Assembly: GCA_017618515.1 (NCBI GenBank)
Contig: JAFZUB010000138.1
Span: 1 to 7,416 of the forward strand
From: Bacteroidaceae bacterium
Lineage (GTDB): Bacteria; Bacteroidota; Bacteroidia; Bacteroidales; Bacteroidaceae
DNA: 7,416 bases
Reading direction: 5' to 3'
In this document: in pieces, positions 1 through 6,825 of the stretch
Position numbering within the stretch: position 1 is the stretch's first letter
Layout: every line of letters starts with the position of its first letter
Position numbers and translations under genes: made by a program
Notes under the pieces: generated by a model
The model's input: the letters and a program-made list of their open reading frames with translations, nothing else
The model's database searches: none
Told to the model about the DNA's origin: nothing

Positions 1-1056
1 ACGTATTTCTTCTCGATAGTCCTCATCATAGCGATAGTCATTGTCTTTGACTTCAACGAGAAGATAGACAAGCTGACGACCGCCAACAAGGAGTTTGGTA
101 TCTCGTGGGGCAGAATATTCGTGGATTACTATCTCAACACTATCCCCTACTTCGCCAATCTGTTTAGTTCGCTGTTTGTCTTCATATCGGTGATTTTCTT
201 CACCTCCAAGCTTGCCGACCGCAGCGAGATAATAGCCATGCGCTCCAACGGCATGAGCTTCAAGCGCATACTGCGGCCCTACATAATCTCGGCAGTGCTG
301 ATAGGACTGCTGAACCTGGTGCTGGGAGCATACGTAATCCCCCACTCCAACAAAAGCCGCACCGACTTCGAAAACCAATACATCAAGAAGCGCCAGATAA
401 CCATAGTGGATAATGTGCAGCTGCAGGTGGACACTGGAGTGATAGCCTTCTTCTCGTCCTTTAACATTAACACGAAGTCGGGCTCCGGCTTCAGCCTGGA
501 CAAGTTTCGCAACAAGAAGCTTGTGAGCCACCTCACGGCACTGCGAGTGCAGTATGACACCATTGCCGACCGCCGCTATCAGTGGCACATCTACAACTAC
601 AGCATCCGAGAGCTGCACGGCATGCACGAGAAGATAACCTCGGGCGTGGAGCTTGACACCATCATAGTGGTGGAGCCGCGCGACCTGCTCTACACCCGCA
701 ACCAGCAGGAGACGATGACGACGCCGGAGATAAGCGAATATATCGACAAGCAGCGTATGAGAGGCTCAGCCAATGTGAGCACCTTCGAGGTGGAGTACCA
801 CAAACGGTTCGCCTCGGCTTTTGCTGCCTTTATTCTTACTATCATTGGTGTGACACTGTCGTGTGAGAAACGCAAGGGAGGCATGGGTCTCTCGCTAGGA
901 CTGGGACTGGCGCTCAGCTTCGGCTACATCCTATTCCAGACCATATCAGCCTCCTTCGCCACCAATGGCGGTTGGCCGCCCATGCTGGCAGTGTGGATAC
1001 CCAATATCATCTTCTCCGTAGTAGCCTTTGTGCTCTACCGGCGCACGCCGAGATAG
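1..1056 (+). CDS. LptF/LptG-family permease (YjgP/YjgQ), 5' end cut by window edge
   Basis: Inner-membrane subunit of the lipopolysaccharide exporter, in which LptF and LptG pair with the LptB ATPase to pull LPS out of the inner membrane and pass it to the periplasmic bridge (family knowledge). The frame is open from base 1, so the GTG at 121 is internal: the codons before it encode the end of TM1 (YFFSIVLIIAIVIVFDF). In the window there are 351 residues, close to the family's usual 355-365, so perhaps 10-15 residues are missing. Visible layout: TM1 at the edge, TM2-TM3 around residues 50-120 (with the cytoplasmic loop AMRSNGMSFKRILRP between them, the type that contacts the ATPase), a long periplasmic beta-jellyroll-like domain to about residue 260, then TM4-TM6 near the end. 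Bacteroidota carry two such paralogues, so F versus G is not resolved here and no symbol is given. It is probably co-transcribed with the helicase 26 bases downstream. The stop is TAG. Confidence 0.9.
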   Translation, partial: TYFFSIVLIIAIVIVFDFNEKIDKLTTANKEFGISWGRIFVDYYLNTIPYFANLFSSLFVFISVIFFTSKLADRSEIIAMRSNGMSFKRILRPYIISAVLIGLLNLVLGAYVIPHSNKSRTDFENQYIKKRQITIVDNVQLQVDTGVIAFFSSFNINTKSGSGFSLDKFRNKKLVSHLTALRVQYDTIADRRYQWHIYNYSIRELHGMHEKITSGVELDTIIVVEPRDLLYTRNQQETMTTPEISEYIDKQRMRGSANVSTFEVEYHKRFASAFAAFILTIIGVTLSCEKRKGGMGLSLGLGLALSFGYILFQTISASFATNGGWPPMLAVWIPNIIFSVVAFVLYRRTPR

Positions 1057-1059
1057 GAG

Positions 1060-1094
1060 ATTTGAAATTTGAAACTTAGTACATGACATTTGAA
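1060..1094 (+). repeat. Three copies of the heptamer ATTTGAA around the helicase start
   Basis: ATTTGAA occurs in tandem at 1060-1066 and 1067-1073 in the gap between the permease and helicase genes, and again at 1088-1094 inside the first codons of the helicase (ATG ACA TTT GAA). The tandem pair makes the gap strongly A/T-rich, as is usual for translation starts in Bacteroidota that lack a Shine-Dalgarno. I see no clear Bacteroidota promoter (TAnnTTTG with an upstream TTG) here, so a role in starting translation, or none, is more likely than a promoter. Confidence 0.4.
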
Positions 1095-2363
1095 AAACTA
1101 GATCTGGATGACCGTCTGCTCGACGCGCTCTATGAGATGCGCTTCAGCGAGTGCACGCCGATCCAGGAACAAGCAATACCCCCACTACTCGAAGGGCGCG
1201 ACCTGGTAGGCATAGCCCAGACAGGCACCGGCAAGACAGCCGCATACCTGCTGCCCGTGCTCCATCGCCTCTGCACCGGCCACTACCCAGAGGGTAGCGT
1301 GAACTGCCTTATTATGGTGCCCACCCGTGAGCTGGCTATGCAGATAGACCAGGCGCTCGAGGCCTTCTCTTACTATGTGCCGTTCTCCGGAGTGGCCGTA
1401 TATGGCGGCAACGATGCCTACCGCTACGACCGCGAGCTGAAAGGCATGAAGATGGGCGCCGACATCATCGTGGCGACCCCGGGGCGTCTTATCTCCCACC
1501 TGCAGTTGGGCAATGTGGACCTGAGCCGCGTCAGCTTCTTTGTGCTCGACGAGGCTGACCGCATGCTCGACATGGGTTTTCACGACGACATAATGAAGAT
1601 AGCGTCGTATCTGCCCGCCAAGCGACAGACGCTGCTCTTCTCCGCCACCATGCCTGACGACATACAAAAGCTGGCCGACTCGCTGCTGAGCAATCCTGTG
1701 AATATACGCATTGCCGTGAGCAAGCCCGCCGAGGGCATCGACCACAAGGCCTATATCTGCTACGAGCCGCAGAAGATGCGAATACTCGAAACGCTGCTCA
1801 AGCCGCAGGAGATAAAGCGAGCCATCATGTTTGTGTCGAAGAAGACGAAGGTGAAAGACCTCGCCATCAAGATGCGCAAGATGGGAATCAAGCTGTCGCA
1901 GATGCACTCCGACCTCACACAGGAGGAGCGCAACCATGTGATGCAGGACTTCAAGGCAGGGCGTATCAACCTAATCGTGGCCACCGACCTCATCTCGCGA
2001 GGCATTGACATAGACGACATACAGCTAGTGATCAACTACGATGTGCCGCGCGATGCCGAGGACTACATACACCGTGTGGGGCGCACCGCTCGTGCCGGCA
2101 AGGAAGGAAGAGCTGTCACCCTCGTAAGCGAAGAGGACCAATTCTATTTCGGCAAGATAGAGCGTTTTCTGGGCCACGAGATACCCAAACTGCCACTGCC
2201 GGAGGGACTCAACGAGGTGCCGGAGTATAACCCGCGCCGTCAGCCGGCAAAGAAGACTTCGAAGAGAACATCGAGAAAGCCGCAAAGACCGCAAATGCCG
2301 CAGAGAAAAACACATGGTGGCAGACATAACAACAGGAGGCGTGACACTAAAAATAAAACTTAG
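1083..2363 (+). CDS. DEAD-box ATP-dependent RNA helicase (RhlE/DeaD-like)
   Basis: ATP-dependent RNA helicase that remodels structured RNA, for example in ribosome assembly, mRNA decay or cold adaptation; the specific target cannot be read from sequence. All core motifs are intact over 426 residues: upstream Phe3 and Q motif with Q28 (TPIQ), Walker A AQTGTGKT (45-52), PTREL (80-84), GG (108-109), TPGR (132-135), DEAD (156-159), SAT (187-189), IMFV (248-251), ATDLISRGIDI (300-310) and HRVGRTAR (330-337). The two RecA-like domains end near residue 370. The last ~45 residues are a basic, low-complexity tail rich in Lys, Arg, Pro and Gln, a common RNA-binding extension. The ATG at 1083 is chosen because the Q-motif Phe follows immediately, as in the family; there is no strong ribosome binding site. 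The stop TAG lies 3 bases before the next ATG, so translation is probably coupled. I give no symbol because rhlE, deaD and dbpA types are not separable by eye. Confidence 0.96.
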   Translation: MTFEKLDLDDRLLDALYEMRFSECTPIQEQAIPPLLEGRDLVGIAQTGTGKTAAYLLPVLHRLCTGHYPEGSVNCLIMVPTRELAMQIDQALEAFSYYVPFSGVAVYGGNDAYRYDRELKGMKMGADIIVATPGRLISHLQLGNVDLSRVSFFVLDEADRMLDMGFHDDIMKIASYLPAKRQTLLFSATMPDDIQKLADSLLSNPVNIRIAVSKPAEGIDHKAYICYEPQKMRILETLLKPQEIKRAIMFVSKKTKVKDLAIKMRKMGIKLSQMHSDLTQEERNHVMQDFKAGRINLIVATDLISRGIDIDDIQLVINYDVPRDAEDYIHRVGRTARAGKEGRAVTLVSEEDQFYFGKIERFLGHEIPKLPLPEGLNEVPEYNPRRQPAKKTSKRTSRKPQRPQMPQRKTHGGRHNNRRRDTKNKT

Positions 2364-2366
2364 TCT

Positions 2367-3713
2367 ATGGACATCAACAAGATTACAGAGAAAGCGAAGT
2401 ACTATTTTAATCTGATGCCCGACAAGGATGACGAACAGGTTATCATAGAGCAGATTAGCAGCGGAGTTTCATTTCGCGGTGCAACACTATGGGTGCTTAT
2501 CTTCGCCATATTCATGGCATCGCTGGGTCTGAACGTAAACTCCACGGCAGTCATCATAGGTGCAATGCTTATCTCGCCACTCATGGGGCCAATCATCGGT
2601 ATGGGACTGGCAGTAGGCATCAATGACCTTGACCTACTGAAGCGTGCAGCAAAGAGTTTCGGTGTGGCAACACTCATCAGTGTGCTCACAGCGATGGTAT
2701 ATTTCTTTCTCACCCCTCTCGGTGAGGCACGGTCGGAACTGCTTGCCCGCACCTCGCCTACCCTATATGACGTGCTGATCGCCTTTTGTGGCGGTGCGGC
2801 AGGCATAATAGCTCTGTGCACCCGAGGAAAAGGCAATGTCATACCAGGTGTGGCCATAGCTACCGCCCTCATGCCTCCGCTCTGCACAGCAGGCTATGGA
2901 CTGGCGACGGGGCATTTCCTCTACTTCCTCGGCGCATTCTACCTATTCTTTATCAATAGTGTATTTATAGCTTTGGCTACATACTGCGGTGTGAGACTGA
3001 TGCATTTCCGCCAACGAGAGTTTCGGTCGTCGGAGGTGGGCGTCAAGGCCAGCCGCATCGTTATGGCCATTGTGGTGCTGACAATGCTTCCCGCCGTCGT
3101 TATGACTGTGAGCATCGTACGCCAAAGCATCTTTGACAATAACGTACGCAAGTTTATCAAGACCGAACTGACGCAGCGTGGCACACAGGTCATCTCCAGT
3201 GATGTGGAGAAGGATAGCCTCAGACTGCGTGTCGTTGCTGTGGGACGTGAGATAACGGAACCAACGCGTCTTGCTGCAGAACGCCGCATGGAGCAATATG
3301 GCATGGAGGGATATAGCCTTCGTATCATTCAAGGCGTGCAGACAGACAGCATACTCGCTCTTAATAACCAACTGTCGCAGATAAGCACTACTCGCGAGGC
3401 AGATCACAGGAAACTGCTGGAATTGTCGGCACAAGCGACAAGGCTTACGACACAGCTGAATAGCTACACACGTCTTGCCAACCTGTCTGCAGAGATACGG
3501 CCAGAGATGAGCACACTATTCCCACAGGTCAACACCCTGGCACTGGCACGTGTAGCGGAAGCTGTTGGCGACACAGTAAACCAACACCATTATGTGATAG
3601 CGCTTGTAGGTGTCGCTGCCAACAAGAGTCTGACTCCCATGGATAGACTAAAACTCCAACAATGGCTGCAGATCCGCATTGATGAAGATAGTCTCGTAGT
3701 AATAGAGAAATAG
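2367..3713 (+). CDS. DUF389-domain multi-pass membrane protein
   Basis: Integral membrane protein of unknown function, 448 residues. The N-terminal half is a recognisable DUF389 domain: a short cytoplasmic lead, then about seven hydrophobic segments near residues 39-56, 60-82, 95-115, 134-152, 156-178, 184-208 and 229-250. Conserved-looking stretches include NSTAVIIGAMLISPLMGPI (58-76), the Gly/Ala-rich CGGAAGIIAL (141-150) and VIPGVAIATALMPPLC (158-173). The Gly/Pro-rich helices look like those of a transporter or channel, but no substrate is known to me. Residues ~252-448 are hydrophilic, with a helical stretch (325-370) that could form a coiled coil and a C-terminal alpha/beta segment. Length fits Bacteroidota members with this extra domain. 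The ATG is 3 bases after the helicase stop, so it is the last gene of the rightward unit; its TAG stop sits in the stem of the terminator. The family call is firm; the function is unknown. Confidence 0.88.
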   Translation: MDINKITEKAKYYFNLMPDKDDEQVIIEQISSGVSFRGATLWVLIFAIFMASLGLNVNSTAVIIGAMLISPLMGPIIGMGLAVGINDLDLLKRAAKSFGVATLISVLTAMVYFFLTPLGEARSELLARTSPTLYDVLIAFCGGAAGIIALCTRGKGNVIPGVAIATALMPPLCTAGYGLATGHFLYFLGAFYLFFINSVFIALATYCGVRLMHFRQREFRSSEVGVKASRIVMAIVVLTMLPAVVMTVSIVRQSIFDNNVRKFIKTELTQRGTQVISSDVEKDSLRLRVVAVGREITEPTRLAAERRMEQYGMEGYSLRIIQGVQTDSILALNNQLSQISTTREADHRKLLELSAQATRLTTQLNSYTRLANLSAEIRPEMSTLFPQVNTLALARVAEAVGDTVNQHHYVIALVGVAANKSLTPMDRLKLQQWLQIRIDEDSLVVIEK

Positions 3714-3735
3714 GAGCCTCATGGCTCCTATTTCT
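3706..3735. terminator. Probable bidirectional intrinsic terminator between convergent genes
   Basis: A perfect 13-bp inverted repeat: AGAAATAGGAGCC (3706-3718), loop TCAT, GGCTCCTATTTCT (3723-3735). The pairing can extend by G-T, A-T and T-G to 3703/3738. The 3' arm ends U-rich and, on the + transcript, is followed by a T5 run (from about 3745); on the - transcript it runs into CTATT. The GC-rich top and U-rich foot are typical of a rho-independent terminator, and the symmetry lets it work in both directions. It covers the stop codons of both the DUF389 gene (TAG, 3711-3713) and the BASS gene (TAG, 3730-3728 on -), which pair with each other in the stem. Confidence 0.85.
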
Positions 3736-4582
3736 TTGCAATAATTTTTCCGACGTAGAGGAGGAGCACGATGTTCATCATCAGCGCATAGATGATGGCG
3801 GGGATGGCAATGGTGTCATTATTAAATATGAAAGGACTGGATGCGACGGCAATGGCCTGAGCCGCATTCTGCATTCCCACCTCTATCACCACCGTGCGAC
3901 GCTGACGGTAACCCAACTTGAATAGTCGCGACAGTAACGCCGCACTACCCGTGGCACATATCAGCAGCAGAGTCACGCAGACTCCCAGCAATGCTATGTT
4001 GTTGGATATCGTGTCGCTGTGCTGGATAAAGAAAATGGTTGCCAGCAATATAAGCAACGGGAAAGCCAGCTTGGACAGCACCTTCTCGATCTTTGCAGCC
4101 GCCACAGGCCACCAATGCTTCACGCCGATACCGATGAGGATGGGCAGAAACATCAGCACCAGATTTTGCACCAACAGATTGCCCACAGGCAGGTGGATGG
4201 AGTTTTGAGCGTCAAACATAGAGCATTGAGTGGCCCACTGAAGTATCAACGGCACGGTAAACAGAGTGATAATACTACTCAATGCTGTAAGCATTACAGA
4301 TAATGCCACGTCGCCCTTGGCAAGCATAGAGAATACATTGCTGCTGCTGCCGCCCGGGCAACAGCCTATCAGCACCATGCCCACGAAAAACTCCGGCGGC
4401 AACTTAAACGCCATAGCCAGTGCAAAAGCCAGCAATGGCAACAGCACTATCTGCCCTACCAGAGCAATCATCACAGCCCGTGGCTGCTTAAGCACAAGAC
4501 CAAAGTCGCTCACCCTCAGCGTCAGGCCGAGGTCAAACATCAGCAATGATAATATCGGCAAAACAATCAGTATAGCATTCAT
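3728..4582 (-). CDS. Bile acid:sodium symporter (BASS/SBF) family transporter
   Basis: Sodium-coupled transporter of the inner membrane, 284 residues, with about nine or ten hydrophobic segments. The family carries organic anions (bile acids, pantothenate, pyruvate and others); the substrate here is unknown. The signature GCCPGGSSSN (73-82) forms the broken helix of the core domain, and EVGMQNAAQA (234-243) the second. By hand alignment with the Neisseria meningitidis ASBT structure, every side-chain sodium ligand appears kept: S81, N82, S95, T99 and E234 for Na1, and Q44, E234 and Q238 for Na2. It should therefore be active and sodium-driven. Despite the family name, no bile acid role should be assumed. 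It is the last gene of the leftward unit, starting 15 bases after the FucP-like gene; the start is ATG (4582-4580) directly before the first hydrophobic helix, with an A-rich leader and no clear Shine-Dalgarno. The stop TAG is inside the shared terminator stem, 14 bases from the stop of the convergent gene. Confidence 0.93.
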   Translation of the reverse strand: MNAILIVLPILSLLMFDLGLTLRVSDFGLVLKQPRAVMIALVGQIVLLPLLAFALAMAFKLPPEFFVGMVLIGCCPGGSSSNVFSMLAKGDVALSVMLTALSSIITLFTVPLILQWATQCSMFDAQNSIHLPVGNLLVQNLVLMFLPILIGIGVKHWWPVAAAKIEKVLSKLAFPLLILLATIFFIQHSDTISNNIALLGVCVTLLLICATGSAALLSRLFKLGYRQRRTVVIEVGMQNAAQAIAVASSPFIFNNDTIAIPAIIYALMMNIVLLLYVGKIIAKK

Positions 4583-4597
4583 TTTCTTGAACTACTA

Positions 4598-5857
4598 TCA
4601 ACTTATTATATTTGAGTTTCTGAACATGGCAGCATATCCGCCAATCACCACATAGCATACCAGCGGTACAATAAAGCCCAGTGCCACACAGGTGGCATCG
4701 GCAATGCAGCCCATCAGCATTGGAGCGACCGCACCGCCCACGATGGTCATGATGAGATATGACGACGCCCTCTTGGTCTGTCCCTCCGCACCGCGCAGTG
4801 CCAGCGAGAAGATGGTAGGAAACATTATGCTCTCGCAGAGATACACGAGGAAGAAAGCACCCATCGACAGCCAGCCCCGGCAAACAATAATCACCAGGGT
4901 GCCGAGCGTGGCTCCCACAGCGTAAGCCAGCAGCAGTTTGTCGGCACGGATGTAGCCCATCAGCCAGCTGCCCACCAGTCTGCCGACAAAGAACAGCCCC
5001 ATGCCGCCGAAGCTCAGCCACAGGCTTGCCTCGCCCTTGGAGATGCCCACGTTCTCGATGAAGTAAGCCACGAAGTTGCTGTTTACACCCGTCTGTGCAG
5101 CGACATAAAGAAATAGCGCTATTACTCCCATCACGAAGATGCGCGACTTTCGCAATTGATAGCTATGCGATTCTGCGACTGTGGTACTTTGTGACTCTTC
5201 CTCCTTCGGCTCCGGCAGTTTGCAGAACTTGAAGCCCAGAGCGGCCAGCAGCACAAACACACCCACTATCACATAGGGCGTAGCCACTGACGCGATGTCT
5301 GCCGTTTCTTGTCCATTGCCTGTAGTCTGTTGTCCGAAGAAGAACATGCCTCCGACTAGCGGTCCGCATATCCAGCCTAGGCCATTGAGCGACTGCGCCA
5401 GGTTGATGCGTTGCTCTGCCGATTTCTTTTCGCCGAGTACCGTCACATAGGGGTTGGCAGATGTCTCAAGGCATGTCAGTCCGCAGCCTATCACAAACAG
5501 GAGCCCAACAAATGCCGGATAGATCATTGCAGGGTTGTCGGCCTTCGTGCCCCATACACAGATGGGAAGGAACAGCAGCGCCCCCACCCCATAGAGCACC
5601 AAGCCGGTCAGCACACCGCCTCGGTAGCCCCATCGGCGTATGATCTTGCCGGCAGGGATGGCCATCAGGAAATACGCGGCATACGTCGCCACCTGTACCC
5701 ATGCAGCATTGGCGTGGTTAAGTCCCAGCAGGTTTTTGAGGTGCGGGTTGAGCACCTCTAGGATTGCGTGGGCGAATCCCCACATGAAGAACAGGCTCGA
5801 TATGAGCAGGAACGGCACCAGATATGACCTACCGTCCTTAGTCGTCGTCAGTTTCAC
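4598..5857 (-). CDS. fucP: FucP-like sugar:H+ symporter (FHS family, MFS)
   Basis: Major facilitator of the fucose-galactose-glucose:H+ symporter family, which takes up a sugar with a proton across the inner membrane. It has 419 residues and 12 hydrophobic helices, with a hydrophilic central loop rich in Glu and Ser (about 215-237). Aligned by eye with E. coli FucP: CLETSANPYVTVLG (129-142) holds E131, equivalent to the substrate-binding E135; INLAQSLN (151-158) holds N158, equivalent to N162; the proton-coupling D46 is replaced by E34 (HAILEVLNP). L-fucose is the likeliest substrate given the GDP-fucose genes upstream, but relatives carry galactose or glucose, so the symbol is tentative. The start is GTG (5857-5855): an in-frame TAA lies five codons upstream and the first in-frame ATG (Met25) is already within TM1; the resulting MKLTTTKDG lead is normal for the family. 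It follows fcl by 26 bases and precedes the BASS gene by 15, so the genes are very likely co-transcribed. The stop is TGA. Confidence 0.88.
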   Translation of the reverse strand: MKLTTTKDGRSYLVPFLLISSLFFMWGFAHAILEVLNPHLKNLLGLNHANAAWVQVATYAAYFLMAIPAGKIIRRWGYRGGVLTGLVLYGVGALLFLPICVWGTKADNPAMIYPAFVGLLFVIGCGLTCLETSANPYVTVLGEKKSAEQRINLAQSLNGLGWICGPLVGGMFFFGQQTTGNGQETADIASVATPYVIVGVFVLLAALGFKFCKLPEPKEEESQSTTVAESHSYQLRKSRIFVMGVIALFLYVAAQTGVNSNFVAYFIENVGISKGEASLWLSFGGMGLFFVGRLVGSWLMGYIRADKLLLAYAVGATLGTLVIIVCRGWLSMGAFFLVYLCESIMFPTIFSLALRGAEGQTKRASSYLIMTIVGGAVAPMLMGCIADATCVALGFIVPLVCYVVIGGYAAMFRNSNIIS

Positions 5858-5883
5858 TATACAGTCATTTTAGTCGTTAAATC

Positions 5884-6825
5884 TTATCTCTCTGCCCTCA
5901 TCGGATTATTAAGGAAGTCCTCATACGCCAGCCGTATGCCATCCTCCAGCTCCGTGGTGTAGGTCCACCCGAGGGCTGCAGCCTTGCTTACGTCGAGCAG
6001 CTTGCGCGGAGTGCCATTGGGGCGAGACGTGTCCCACTCTATGGCTCCCTGGTAGCCCACCACCTTAGCCACTAGCTCCGTAAGCGCTTTGATGGTCAGT
6101 TCCTTGCCTGTGCCGGCATTCACCGTTTCATTGCCGCTGTAGTTGTTCATCAGAAATACGCACAGGTTGGCAAGGTCGTCTACGTAGAGGAACTCTCTGA
6201 GTGGCGAACCGTCGCCCCAGCAAGTCACGCTCTTTAGTCCAGCGACTTTCGCCTCATGGAAGCGACGTATTAGCGCCGGCAGCACATGGCTGTGCTCGGG
6301 GTGGTAGTTGTCGTTGGGGCCATAGAGGTTTGTCGGCATCACACTGATGAAGTCCGTGCCGTACTGGCGGTTGAGAAACTCGCAGTACTTCAAGCCACTA
6401 ATCTTTGCCAGCGCGTAGGCCTCATTCGTTTTCTCCAGCGCTCCCGTCAGCAGGCAACTCTCCGTCATAGGCTGTGGTGCCATCCTCGGGTATATGCAAC
6501 TGCTGCCGAGGAACTCCAGTTTCTTGCAGCCATTCTTCCATGCCGAGTGAATCACGTTCATCTCGAGAATCATGTTGTCATACATGAAGTCTGCCAGCGC
6601 ACTCTCGTTGGCCACTATGCCGCCAACCTTTGCTGCTGCCAGAAAGACATATTCCGGCCGCTCTTCCTCAAAGAATTTCTCCACCTCGGCTTGTCGGGTC
6701 AGATCCAACTCCTTGTGCGTACGTGTAATAATATTGGTGTATCCCTGCCTCTGCAGTTCCCGAACAATGGCAGACCCCACCATTCCGCGGTGCCCCGCCA
6801 CATATATTTTACTGTCTTTTTTCAT
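5884..6825 (-). CDS. fcl: GDP-L-fucose synthase (GDP-4-keto-6-deoxymannose epimerase/reductase)
   Basis: Cytoplasmic bifunctional enzyme, also called WcaG. It epimerises GDP-4-keto-6-deoxy-D-mannose at C3 and C5, then reduces C4 with NADPH to give GDP-L-fucose. It has 313 residues, the normal length for this short-chain dehydrogenase family. The NADP-binding glycine motif GHRGMVG is at 11-17. The catalytic Ser-Tyr-Lys is S108 (in GSSCIYP), Y137 and K141 (AYALAK); the epimerase acid/base pair C110 and H180 (PEHSHVLP) is present too, each one residue later than in E. coli. [13 protein letters not shown] (207-219) is a further family hallmark. The ATG start shares an ATGA overlap with the gmd stop, so translation is coupled to the enzyme that makes its substrate. 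The stop is TAA. Product serves fucosylated capsule, O-antigen or glycoproteins; no glycosyltransferase is in view to say which. Confidence 0.97.
   Translation of the reverse strand: MKKDSKIYVAGHRGMVGSAIVRELQRQGYTNIITRTHKELDLTRQAEVEKFFEEERPEYVFLAAAKVGGIVANESALADFMYDNMILEMNVIHSAWKNGCKKLEFLGSSCIYPRMAPQPMTESCLLTGALEKTNEAYALAKISGLKYCEFLNRQYGTDFISVMPTNLYGPNDNYHPEHSHVLPALIRRFHEAKVAGLKSVTCWGDGSPLREFLYVDDLANLCVFLMNNYSGNETVNAGTGKELTIKALTELVAKVVGYQGAIEWDTSRPNGTPRKLLDVSKAAALGWTYTTELEDGIRLAYEDFLNNPMRAER

Noticed and set aside
121..123. GTG at 121 as the start of the permease gene
   Set aside because: The frame is open to base 1 and the upstream codons encode a proper first membrane helix, so the true start is outside the window.
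1185..1937. 250-codon open frame on the - strand inside the helicase gene
   Set aside because: Its product is an odd Leu/His/Val-rich string with no recognisable motif, and it lies fully opposite an intact DEAD-box gene; the openness follows from the codon use of the true gene.
2240..2363. Low-complexity A/G-rich stretch at the helicase 3' end as a possible repeat or regulatory site
   Set aside because: It is explained by the Lys/Arg-rich C-terminal tail in the reading frame, with no exact tandem unit.
3721..3744. Seven-codon ORF (ATGGCTCC...) starting in the terminator loop
   Set aside because: Too short, and it lies in the hairpin and the 3' end of the BASS gene.
4533..5021. 162-codon - strand frame overlapping the 3' part of the FucP-like gene and start of the BASS gene
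   Set aside because: Cys/His/Gly-rich out-of-frame translation of the real carrier gene; no frameshift is needed, since the carrier is full length.
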